DNA of 5,285 bases, taken from contig JAEYUD010000076.1 in assembly GCA_023433685.1 (NCBI GenBank), positions 1 through 5,285 on the forward strand, given 5' to 3'. Each line of letters opens with the position of its first letter. Positions within the stretch are counted from its first letter, which is position 1. Of this stretch, positions 1 to 5,285 are shown one piece after another. Position numbers and translations under genes: made by a program. Under the pieces are notes generated by a model. That model did no database searches, was not told where the DNA came from, and saw only the letters and a program-made list of their open reading frames with translations. Origin of the DNA: Bacteroidota bacterium. GTDB taxonomy: Bacteria > Bacteroidota > Ignavibacteria > Ignavibacteriales > Ignavibacteriaceae.

Positions 1-7
1 GCGGGAT

Positions 8-41
8 ATCGTGTAAATCGTGGTAAATCGTGTCTATCGTG
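8..41. repeat. Degenerate tandem repeat, 9-10 nt unit (TAAATCGTG-like)
   Basis: The hexamer ATCGTG occurs four times, at 8-13, 17-22, 27-32 and 36-41, a spacing of 9, 10 and 9 nt. The fuller unit is close to TAAATCGTG. The array may begin before the window. It closely resembles the TAAATCCTG units at 257-289, with one G/C difference. Such units are seen in intergenic repeats of many environmental bacterial genomes (recalled, not searched). No coding function is supported. Confidence 0.6.
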
Positions 42-44
42 TTC

Positions 45-215
45 CAAAGTCAGGTTGCCCTGTTGGTGCAGAGGCGAGCAGGGATGCAAGCGTCACAAAG
101 TATTGATACAGTGTGCAGTTCCCAACAGGATGGAGTGCCAAATTTCGATACGAACGCACGGTGGGTCCGGCCTAAGCAGAAGCGCGAGGAGAATTACCGG
201 CGGTTGGAGCTTGAT
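45..215. other. Non-coding stretch with no recognisable content
   Basis: This stretch lies between two short-repeat clusters. Short open frames cross it, but none has a ribosome-binding site, a recognisable protein motif or a plausible composition, and two overlap in different frames. An 8-bp inverted pair is present (CCTGTTGG at 59-66, CCAACAGG at 122-129), but one of this size is expected by chance in about 400 nt. The stretch could be the inner part of a composite interspersed repeat or decayed sequence. I cannot assign it. Confidence 0.45.
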
Positions 216-236
216 AGGTATCAGGTATCAGGTATT
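216..236. repeat. Three tandem copies of a 7-nt unit (AGGTATC)
   Basis: AGGTATC occurs at 216-222 and 223-229, followed by AGGTATT at 230-236. It is a perfect or near-perfect microsatellite-like run inside non-coding DNA. Its copy number could vary between strains. No function is evident. Confidence 0.65.
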
Positions 237-256
237 ATTTCCACATAAAGCGTATT

Positions 257-306
257 AATCCTGCAAATCCTGAAATCATGTAAATCCTGATTCAGACATT
301 CTGATT
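257..306. repeat. Degenerate AATCCTG tandem repeat with a short palindrome
   Basis: AATCCTG occurs at 257-263, 266-272 and 283-289, with the variant AATCATG at 274-280, giving a period of 8-9 nt. It runs straight into a small inverted repeat, TCAGA-CAT-TCTGA (293-305). The combination of AATCCTG units followed by a TTCAGACA-type palindrome matches a kind of interspersed intergenic repeat I recall from many environmental genomes. That match is from memory. The unit differs by one base from the ATCGTG units at 8-41, so the two clusters may be the two ends of one element or two copies of related elements. Confidence 0.6.
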
Positions 307-310
307 TAGC

Positions 311-360
311 CGTCTCCCCTCTCCTCGTAGGAGAGGGGCAGGGGGTGAGGTAAGGGGAGA
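311..360. repeat. GC-rich hairpin interspersed repeat (REP-like)
   Basis: A perfect 10-bp stem is formed by CCCCTCTCCT (316-325) and AGGAGAGGGG (329-338) around a CGT loop, followed by a G-rich tail (341-360). TCTCCCC at 313-319 can also pair with GGGGAGA at 354-360, giving a competing longer-range fold. The stem plus its CAGGGGGTGAGG tail matches a pattern I know as widely dispersed in intergenic regions; its spurious translation contains LTPCPSPTRRGE. It lies 49 nt beyond the stop of the minus-strand lipoprotein gene and could attenuate or protect the 3' end of that transcript. There is no following U-tract, so it is not called as an intrinsic terminator. Confidence 0.65.
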
Positions 361-386
361 GTGGTTCGAAAAAAGCTTTCGAAAAA

Positions 387-1043
387 TTAAGCGCGTTTCT
401 TCCTGCGGTAAAGAACAAACCCAACGGCTGCTACAACGAGAACACCGCCGATGATGTAGAACACAATATAGTTGTGTTCTTGCGGGGCGAAGGTGGCTTC
501 GATGTATTTGCCGTCGCCGATCTGGTCGAGGGTGAACTCCCAGATGTACTTGTTGCCGTCGGTTTTGTGGGCGTTGTGGGTGATCATTTCACCGTCGAAC
601 TCGAAGATGAAGGTTTGCTTTACGGGATTCCGGGGGTCCGGTTTGTCGGGTAGAGGTTTCAGATACTGTGAAAATTTCATCTGTCCAGCGGCGCCGTCAC
701 CGAAGAAGATATCAAAACGGTTGAAGAGACGGGTGGAGTTAAGGTCGGAGACGTTTTTGAATGTTATCTCAATTTCGGCAGACCACTGATCCCCCTCCTT
801 CATTTGGGTGGATATCTTTTTAATGGTATAAGCTTCTTCGGTAACTTCTTTGCGGATGGTGGCCGTGTCGAACCGTTGCGCGTAGGTTCTTCCCAGATCA
901 GAGCCGGGAGGGAAGGAGTAGCGGATCGTCATCGACCCGCTGCCATCCCTCATAATATCAGCTGTCTGCGTGTACTCAAGGCAGCCGGAAATGAGAAAAG
1001 ATATGGTGAAAATTAAAGCCGTTGCAAGAAAATATCTTTTCAT
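387..1043 (-). CDS. Membrane lipoprotein with C-terminal transmembrane helix, function unknown
   Basis: This 218-residue exported protein of unknown function has a type II signal peptide: positive MKR start, hydrophobic residues 5-19, and lipobox I18-S19-G20-C21, so Cys21 should be lipidated. Residues 22-190 are hydrophilic and beta-rich in appearance, with a DGSGSMTIRYSF segment near the start. Residues about 192-212 form a hydrophobic helix followed by RRKKRA, a cytoplasmic positive anchor. The predicted topology is therefore a periplasmic domain held by lipid at one end and a helix at the other, which fits the inner membrane. This layout recalls LppM/DUF3153-type lipoproteins, a weak resemblance from memory. 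The ATG at 1043 is 11 nt after the stop of the ATP-grasp gene, with AAGG overlapping that stop, so the two genes are probably co-transcribed and translationally coupled. The stop is TAA. Confidence 0.85.
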   Translation of the reverse strand: MKRYFLATALIFTISFLISGCLEYTQTADIMRDGSGSMTIRYSFPPGSDLGRTYAQRFDTATIRKEVTEEAYTIKKISTQMKEGDQWSAEIEITFKNVSDLNSTRLFNRFDIFFGDGAAGQMKFSQYLKPLPDKPDPRNPVKQTFIFEFDGEMITHNAHKTDGNKYIWEFTLDQIGDGKYIEATFAPQEHNYIVFYIIGGVLVVAAVGFVLYRRKKRA

Positions 1044-1052
1044 TTGTTGTTA

Positions 1053-1056
1053 CCTT
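1053..1056 (-). promoter_or_regulatory. Ribosome-binding site of the lipoprotein gene, overlapping the upstream stop codon
   Basis: On the minus strand the sequence reads TAAGGTAACAACAAATG. The TAA is the stop of the ATP-grasp gene and AAGG is the Shine-Dalgarno core, 9 nt before the lipoprotein ATG. The overlap of stop codon and ribosome site supports translational coupling and fixes the lipoprotein start. Confidence 0.65.
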
Positions 1057-2266
1057 AGTTTGCCGCCTTTTCGCCCATCGGGACGAAGTGGAAGAATTCA
1101 TCATAAAACCGTTGAACATAGTGTTCGAGCAGTTTTGTAACCCGGTCATATTTTGGTGAAGCGATTACGAGGCCGGCGTGGTACTGTTTGTTCAGCCTCC
1201 ACACCACTTCGGTGTCGTTAAACGCGTTCATGTCGGGCCACTCCTGTTTCGCGAGTGAGTTGAGAAGTGCCGCGTAATTTTTAAGAAGTTTCGGGGTTTT
1301 GTACTTTTTCCCTTCATCGAGCGTTTCGAGGCGTGCCCATTCAGCCCAGAGGTTCAGACCTGTAGCCGCTTTCACGAGTTCAACGATATTGGCACCGCCA
1401 ACCCTCGCGGAGGTTTCGAGGAAGTAGATGTTCCCGTCGTGCCCCTTGATGAATTCGGTGTGGTTAACGCCGGTTTTCATACCGAGGTCTTTCATCACGT
1501 TTGCGTTCATTTCGAGGAGGCGTTTTTCATCTTCACTTCCGCGGAGGACGTTCCGGGTGGTGAAGACACGACCCTGGTGGGCCACTTCGAGCGGTGGAAG
1601 ACCGTAAGCACTTACTATTGCGAACTTGATCTCGTGATCCTGAATTATTGAATCGACGTGGAAGATGTCGCCGGGGATGAACTTTTCCATCAGGTAGTTC
1701 GATTGTTCATCACCGAGGGCGTTGATAACTTCCCACGCTTCCTCGCGTGACTCAAGCTTTTTCATGCCGATCGAGCCGGCCTGCATCCTCGGTTTAAGAA
1801 TGTAGGGTGGTTCCCTCTTTGCCATGAAGTGGTTGATGGTGTCGTGGTTGAGTACATGGACAAACTCGGGTACAAGCACCCCTTTTTCAAGTGCTTTCAT
1901 GCGCATTGAGTATTTGTCTCTGAAGTATCGCATGGTTGTCTCGCCCATACCGGGGACTCGGAGGTGTTCGCGGAGGGCGGCGCCTTTCTCAACGTCGAAG
2001 TCGTCGAGGGCTACAATTCTGTCGATCACCACGGTTCTGGCAACGTAGCTGACGGCCCTTATCAGGTCGCGCATGTTCCACTCCTTGTCAACGTCGGGCA
2101 TGAAGTAGAGGTCATCTATGCTTTCGCGGGGCCAGTCGGCATGCTCGAGGCTTTTAGATGTGATAAAGATAACGCGCCATCCGAGCCTGTGTGCTTCGAC
2201 GAGGAAGTCGCTGCCTTTATAAAAGCTTGAGATGCAGAGAATTGTTTTCTTTCTTGAGTCAGACAT
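1055..2266 (-). CDS. ATP-grasp domain protein, probable carboxylate-amine ligase
   Basis: This is a 403-residue cytoplasmic ATP-grasp enzyme. Residues about 8-95 look like the Rossmann-type pre-ATP-grasp domain (TILCISS start, alternating strands and helices). The ATP-grasp fold follows: K158 in ILKPR and the glycine loop QAGSIGM (162-168) for phosphate binding, MEKF (193-196) as the adenine hinge, then the Mg-binding acidic pair E271 (HTEF) and E284 in FLETSARVGG (282-291), with R288 as the conserved arginine. Residues about 350-395 form a C-terminal lobe. Known relatives activate a carboxylate as an acyl phosphate and join it to an amine; the substrates here cannot be read from sequence. 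Biotin carboxylase and PurK/PurT-type proteins share the fold, but their C-terminal features are not seen. It is the first gene of an operon with the lipoprotein gene and diverges from pepT. The ATG at 2266 has a weak AGG 7 nt upstream. Confidence 0.85.
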   Translation of the reverse strand: MSDSRKKTILCISSFYKGSDFLVEAHRLGWRVIFITSKSLEHADWPRESIDDLYFMPDVDKEWNMRDLIRAVSYVARTVVIDRIVALDDFDVEKGAALREHLRVPGMGETTMRYFRDKYSMRMKALEKGVLVPEFVHVLNHDTINHFMAKREPPYILKPRMQAGSIGMKKLESREEAWEVINALGDEQSNYLMEKFIPGDIFHVDSIIQDHEIKFAIVSAYGLPPLEVAHQGRVFTTRNVLRGSEDEKRLLEMNANVMKDLGMKTGVNHTEFIKGHDGNIYFLETSARVGGANIVELVKAATGLNLWAEWARLETLDEGKKYKTPKLLKNYAALLNSLAKQEWPDMNAFNDTEVVWRLNKQYHAGLVIASPKYDRVTKLLEHYVQRFYDEFFHFVPMGEKAAN

Positions 2267-2308
2267 TGCAAAACCTATATTAATTTTTCCCGGTTTGAAA
2301 GATAAAAT

Positions 2309-2339
2309 ATTGTACTGAATAACGAAACAAAATATTCAA
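2309..2339 (-). promoter_or_regulatory. Candidate promoter for the ATP-grasp/lipoprotein operon
   Basis: On the minus strand, TACAAT (2314 to 2309) is a five-of-six match to the -10 box. TTGAAT (2339 to 2334) lies 19 nt upstream as a poor -35 box. The wide spacing and weak -35 make this tentative. If correct, the leader would be about 35-40 nt. The surrounding sequence is very AT-rich, so other -10-like hexamers are present. Confidence 0.3.
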
Positions 2340-2377
2340 AAAGCGGGGATAAAAGAGGGGGTGAAGTAAAAAAACAA

Positions 2378-2406
2378 TTGAAAATGGTCGGAATTTTCTC
2401 TATTAT
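2378..2406 (+). promoter_or_regulatory. Sigma-70-type promoter for pepT
   Basis: TTGAAA (2378-2383) and TATTAT (2401-2406) each match the -35 and -10 consensus at five of six positions and are separated by exactly 17 nt. A run of seven A residues (2368-2374) just upstream resembles an UP element. Transcription should start near 2413. This leaves a leader of about 30 nt to the ATG at 2443, but only about 6 nt to the in-frame TTG at 2419. Confidence 0.7.
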
Positions 2407-2431
2407 TAGAGTCTGTTTTTGAAAAATAACC

Positions 2432-2436
2432 GGGAG
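2432..2436 (+). promoter_or_regulatory. Ribosome-binding site deciding the pepT start
   Basis: GGGAG is placed 6 nt before the ATG at 2443, a near-ideal distance. The upstream in-frame TTG at 2419 has no comparable site and lies almost on the predicted transcription start, so the ATG is chosen. Confidence 0.75.
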
Positions 2437-2442
2437 AAAAGA

Positions 2443-3693
2443 ATGTTTGACCCAAACTATAAATTCACAGTAGTAGACAGATTTTTAAAGTATGTTAAGA
2501 TAGACACCCAGTCGGATGACGAAGCGCCACAGTTCCCAACCACCGCAAAACAGCTCGATCTATCGCGCGTTCTGGTTGAAGAACTAAAAGAGCTTGGCCT
2601 CTCCGATGCCCACCTCAGCGAGCACGGGTATGTTTACGCCACACTTCCCTCGAACAGTGCGAAGGATGTGCCGGTAATCGGGTTTATCTCACACGTTGAC
2701 ACCTCACCCGCCATAAGCGGCAAGGATGTAAAACCTGTTATCCACAGGAATTACAACGGAGAGGATATTGTACTCCCCGGCGACACATCAAAAGTGATAG
2801 ACGTTGCCTCGAACCCCGAGCTTAAGGAAATGAAGGGCTACGATATTATCACAACCGATGGAACCACCCTTTTGGGCGCGGATGACAAAGCCGGAATTGC
2901 CGAAATAATGGACGCTCTGGCCTACCTGATCGCGCACCCTGAAGTAAAGCACGGCACGGTAAAGATCTGCTTCACCCCGGATGAAGAGGTGGGCAGAGGC
3001 ACCGAGCACTTCGACGTGTCGGGATTTGGAGCCAAATACGCTTACACGATCGACGGGTCATGCCGCGGTGAGGTTGAGACCGAGACCTTCAGCGCCGATG
3101 CTGTTGTGATCACGATCCATGGAAGAAATGTTCACCCTGGTTACGCTAAAGGGAAGATGATCAACTCGATAAGGGTTGCATCCCGCTTCATGGAGACACT
3201 TCCGAAGAACACTCTTTGCCCTGAAACCACCGAAGGACGTGAAGGTTACGTCCACTGTGTCGCCTTCAACGGTACCGAGGAGAAAACGGTTCTTAAGTTC
3301 ATCATCAGGGATTTTATTGATGAGAAACTGAAAGACTACGAGAGGTACCTTGAAAACCTTCTTGCAAGCGTGATCAACGACTACCCCGGAGCGCGCTATG
3401 AGTTCCAGGTGATAGAGCAATACAGAAACATGAAATATGTTCTCGATCAGCATCCGGAAGTTGAAGAGAATGCCCTTGAAGCACTCAAGCAGTTGGATAT
3501 CACCCCGATACAGTCAGCCATCAGAGGCGGAACCGACGGTTCAAGATTGAGCTATATGGGAATTCCGACCCCGAACCTGTTCGCCGGTGGTCACAACTTC
3601 CACGCCGCGACAGAGTGGGTGGCGATACAGGATATGGAGATGTCAGTGAAGAATATTGTAACTCTCGCGAACGTGTGGGAGAACAAAGCCTGA
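2443..3693 (+). CDS. pepT: Peptidase T (tripeptide aminopeptidase)
   Basis: This is a cytosolic zinc aminopeptidase of the M20B family that removes the N-terminal residue from tripeptides. The 416 residues compare with about 408 in the E. coli enzyme, so the gene is full length. All di-zinc and catalytic residues are visible: H84 and D86 in GFISHVDTSP, D147 in LGADDKAG, E181 (general base) and E182 in FTPDEEVGRG, D204 in YTIDGS, and H387 in GGHNFHAATEW. The lid/dimerisation domain is marked by NVHPGYAKGKMINS (229-242), and the substrate-binding loop by RGGTDGSRLSYMG (361-373). The N-terminus RFLKYVKIDTQS is typical of PepT. The start is the ATG at 2443, supported by its ribosome site and promoter; an in-frame TTG at 2419 would add eight atypical residues. 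It is a single-gene unit with its own promoter and terminator, divergent from the ATP-grasp operon. Confidence 0.96.
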   Translation: MFDPNYKFTVVDRFLKYVKIDTQSDDEAPQFPTTAKQLDLSRVLVEELKELGLSDAHLSEHGYVYATLPSNSAKDVPVIGFISHVDTSPAISGKDVKPVIHRNYNGEDIVLPGDTSKVIDVASNPELKEMKGYDIITTDGTTLLGADDKAGIAEIMDALAYLIAHPEVKHGTVKICFTPDEEVGRGTEHFDVSGFGAKYAYTIDGSCRGEVETETFSADAVVITIHGRNVHPGYAKGKMINSIRVASRFMETLPKNTLCPETTEGREGYVHCVAFNGTEEKTVLKFIIRDFIDEKLKDYERYLENLLASVINDYPGARYEFQVIEQYRNMKYVLDQHPEVEENALEALKQLDITPIQSAIRGGTDGSRLSYMGIPTPNLFAGGHNFHAATEWVAIQDMEMSVKNIVTLANVWENKA

Positions 3694-3722
3694 GGCAATT
3701 CTTCGGGTCCCTTTAAAGTTAG

Positions 3723-3756
3723 AAGAGGCTGCCTGAAAAGGCAGCCTCTTTTTTTT
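3723..3756 (+). terminator. Intrinsic terminator of pepT
   Basis: A perfect 11-bp stem is formed by AAGAGGCTGCC (3723-3733) and GGCAGCCTCTT (3740-3750) around TGAAAA, followed by T residues to 3756 (eight Ts in a row with the end of the stem). It lies 29 nt after the pepT stop. On the minus strand the same hairpin follows the stop of the convergent gene by 16 nt, but its 3' flank is only moderately U-rich (CTAACTTT), so termination there should be weaker. Confidence 0.93.
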
Positions 3757-3766
3757 ATGTGAATTA

Positions 3767-5285
3767 TTATTTGCCACGTCCCCTTTTTCTTCTTTGGAGA
3801 CCTGCGGGTTCGGGAACCTTGTCCTTTATCCAGGTAAGGTCTTTGAACACGTCGATGCCGAGGGCGTAGAAATTGATTTTTTTAATCGTTTCGCCATTGA
3901 AGCCGAGGGGTTTTATCACGCGGTCGAGCTCCGCTATGGTCACCGGTTTGTTGTACGCGAAGAGAATAATATAATAGAGCTTGTTTCTCTTCCAGTATTT
4001 TGAAAGAATGAGCTTGTCACCGGGGATCGAGGGATGGTCATAAACCACAAATAAGTTGCTTTTGTTTATTGTCTGCTTCACTTTTTCAAAGTCAAACTCC
4101 TGAAACAGCTGTTCCAGCAGTGAGAAGCGGGTTTCGGGGTAGAGGTTCTGCATGATCAGGTTGCTAATGAACAGGGGGTCGGAAGAGAGAGTCTTCAAAT
4201 TCTGTTTCCGGTGGTCCGCAAGCCCGTAGAAATTTCCGCCATACGAGTCGATAAACGAAACATTCTGCAGCTTGCTTGAAAAACCTGTTACACTTACCAC
4301 ACGGTCTTTGTTTATCTCAGCGAGGAGTTCCTTACCGTGCATCACATAATTGTTTTTTTCGAGTATCTCGATGAGATATTCGTTAACAATTTTGCGCTCT
4401 TCCATATTCACCGAGTTGTGAATGAAGCAGAAGAATCCAAGATCGGTGATCTCATCAGAGAGCCGCAAAAGCTGCACCAGTTCATATTTCGATCTGATCG
4501 AGGGGAAATCCTTCTTAACCAATCTGTAGAGCACAGAGGCATCCACAATTTTCTTCTCTTTTTCGAGGTAATCAGCAATTTTCTTTTGTACTGCCCGCAT
4601 CTGCTCACCTTTGAGGGAGAGGTGTTTCTTGACGCCGAAGATATCCTTGTCGAGCTGCAGAACATTTGAATTCATTCTGATGTGGCAGAGTGAGACTTTC
4701 AGATCGGTGTATACCCTGCCGTATTGCACTTTAACACTGTCGATGATCTCTTTAAGCGACATTGCCCTGTCGCTGTTATTAAGGGTTTGTTCCGCCATTT
4801 CCGGAAGGTTCATTCTTCCGCGGAGGATGTACTCGCCATCTTTCTCTATCACCTTGAAGAAGCGGATAGCAAGAATGAGCTTGAAAATGTTAAGTTTATC
4901 CCATCCGTCGAGATCTGTGAAATCATCAAGGAATTTATTTACCGGCACGCCGTCTTTTTCACGGAGGTAGCTCCTGAGTCTTGTGTAAAGGGTATAGAGG
5001 GGGTTTTCTTCCCTGTAAATATTCTGCGACACAAAGAACTTGTTGGCGTAAGAGGGGATCGCCGGATAGATGGTATTCAAAATCCTGACAAAGGCATCGA
5101 CATTCAGTACCTGGTTGGTGAAGAATTCCCTTTCTATCACCTTCGGATATTTGATCAGGTGGTTCAGGATGTGGTGCTGCAGACGTCTTTCGATGGTTGA
5201 TAGATCTTGCCGGGCATCTTCGGTGAAAGCCACGAGTTTCTGGCGGACCCTTTCGGAAGAAATATTGTGTATTCTGCCGATGGCT
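3767..5285 (-). CDS. Sigma-70 region 4-like HTH plus winged-helix repeat protein (5' end outside window)
   Basis: The visible 505 residues are the C-terminal part of a larger protein; the frame stays open to the right edge. A GTG at 5233 could be taken as a start, but the 17 codons before it encode AIGRIHNISSERVRQKL. This matches the DNA-recognition helix-turn-helix of sigma-70 region 4 (E-I-G-x-x-x-x-I-S-R-E-R-V-R-Q), so the gene reads through. The rest is cytoplasmic, charged and mainly helical. It has several segments, each of two or three helices ending in a beta-like wing: visible residues about 170-222 (ending DKDIFGVKKHL), 229-288, 298-358 (ending GGNFYGLADHR) and 435-485. The tail is basic (RRKRGRGK). 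I recall proteins joining sigma4-type HTHs to HARE or other winged-helix modules, and this could be one. A DNA-binding or transcription role is inferred, and no catalytic motif is seen. It converges on pepT. Confidence 0.7.
   Translation of the reverse strand, partial: AIGRIHNISSERVRQKLVAFTEDARQDLSTIERRLQHHILNHLIKYPKVIEREFFTNQVLNVDAFVRILNTIYPAIPSYANKFFVSQNIYREENPLYTLYTRLRSYLREKDGVPVNKFLDDFTDLDGWDKLNIFKLILAIRFFKVIEKDGEYILRGRMNLPEMAEQTLNNSDRAMSLKEIIDSVKVQYGRVYTDLKVSLCHIRMNSNVLQLDKDIFGVKKHLSLKGEQMRAVQKKIADYLEKEKKIVDASVLYRLVKKDFPSIRSKYELVQLLRLSDEITDLGFFCFIHNSVNMEERKIVNEYLIEILEKNNYVMHGKELLAEINKDRVVSVTGFSSKLQNVSFIDSYGGNFYGLADHRKQNLKTLSSDPLFISNLIMQNLYPETRFSLLEQLFQEFDFEKVKQTINKSNLFVVYDHPSIPGDKLILSKYWKRNKLYYIILFAYNKPVTIAELDRVIKPLGFNGETIKKINFYALGIDVFKDLTWIKDKVPEPAGLQRRKRGRGK

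Noticed and set aside
59..129. Inverted repeat CCTGTTGG / CCAACAGG as ends of an insertion element
   Set aside because: The match is only 8 bp, has no flanking target duplication and encloses no gene. A match of this size is expected about once by chance in this region.
30..258. Two overlapping short open frames (72 and 67 codons) in the left non-coding region
   Set aside because: They overlap in different frames, run through the tandem repeats, have no ribosome-binding site and encode no recognisable motif.
8..306. CRISPR array
   Set aside because: The repeats are only 6-9 nt with no spacers of regular 30-40 nt length, so they are simple degenerate tandem repeats.
365..383. Hairpin TTCGAAA-AAAGC-TTTCGAA after the lipoprotein stop as an intrinsic terminator
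   Set aside because: The 7-bp stem has only two G-C pairs, and the minus-strand sequence beyond it is C-rich rather than U-rich. It is too weak to call as a terminator.
221..424. 67-codon minus-strand frame containing LTPCPSPTRRGE
   Set aside because: It is the translation of the interspersed hairpin repeat and the AATCCTG units, and it overlaps the end of the lipoprotein gene. It reflects repeat DNA rather than a gene.
3058..3453. 131-codon minus-strand frame inside pepT
   Set aside because: It is antisense to the conserved metal-site and lid-domain part of pepT, with no start signals and no recognisable motif.
4337..5200. Long plus-strand open frames opposite the sigma4-like gene (110, 119 and 158 codons)
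   Set aside because: They are antisense shadows. They overlap each other and the minus-strand frame, which has coherent protein features and runs for over 500 codons.

Overview
The window holds four protein-coding genes. A non-coding, repeat-rich stretch lies at the left end (1-386), and the right edge cuts through a gene. Base composition looks close to balanced in the genes. Shine-Dalgarno-like sites and one good sigma-70-type promoter (TTGAAA, 17-nt spacer, TATTAT) are visible. The lipoprotein style, codon use and intergenic repeat modules resemble free-living members of the Ignavibacteria/Chlorobi side of the FCB group. That taxonomic placement is an impression from memory and no marker gene in the window fixes it.

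Layout. Positions 1-386 contain short degenerate tandem repeats, a stretch with no recognisable content, and a GC-rich hairpin of an interspersed-repeat type; no gene is supported there. On the minus strand, an ATP-grasp ligase gene (2266 to 1055) is followed after 11 nt by a small membrane lipoprotein gene (1043 to 387), almost certainly in one operon. A 176-nt divergent intergenic region (2267-2442) separates this operon from pepT (2443-3693, plus strand), which encodes a complete peptidase T with all expected metal ligands. A strong intrinsic terminator (3723-3756) follows pepT. Converging on it from the right is a long minus-strand gene (stop at 3767) that stays open to the window edge. 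Its first visible residues look like the helix-turn-helix of sigma-70 region 4, and the rest looks like several winged-helix-type modules, so it is probably a multi-domain DNA-binding protein.

How the genes relate. PepT is a cytosolic tripeptide aminopeptidase. The divergently transcribed ATP-grasp enzyme belongs to a class that often joins a carboxylate to an amine or amino acid, and it is co-transcribed with a protein that seems anchored in the inner membrane at both ends. A shared role in peptide or amino-acid metabolism is possible but rests only on position. The sigma4-like protein is in a separate, convergent transcription unit.

Most of the window is ordinary chromosome. The items most worth a second look are the edge-truncated sigma4/winged-helix protein, the ligase plus doubly anchored lipoprotein pair, and the repeat cluster at the left. 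I do not see a clear-cut undescribed system such as a defence island, CRISPR array or mobile element.
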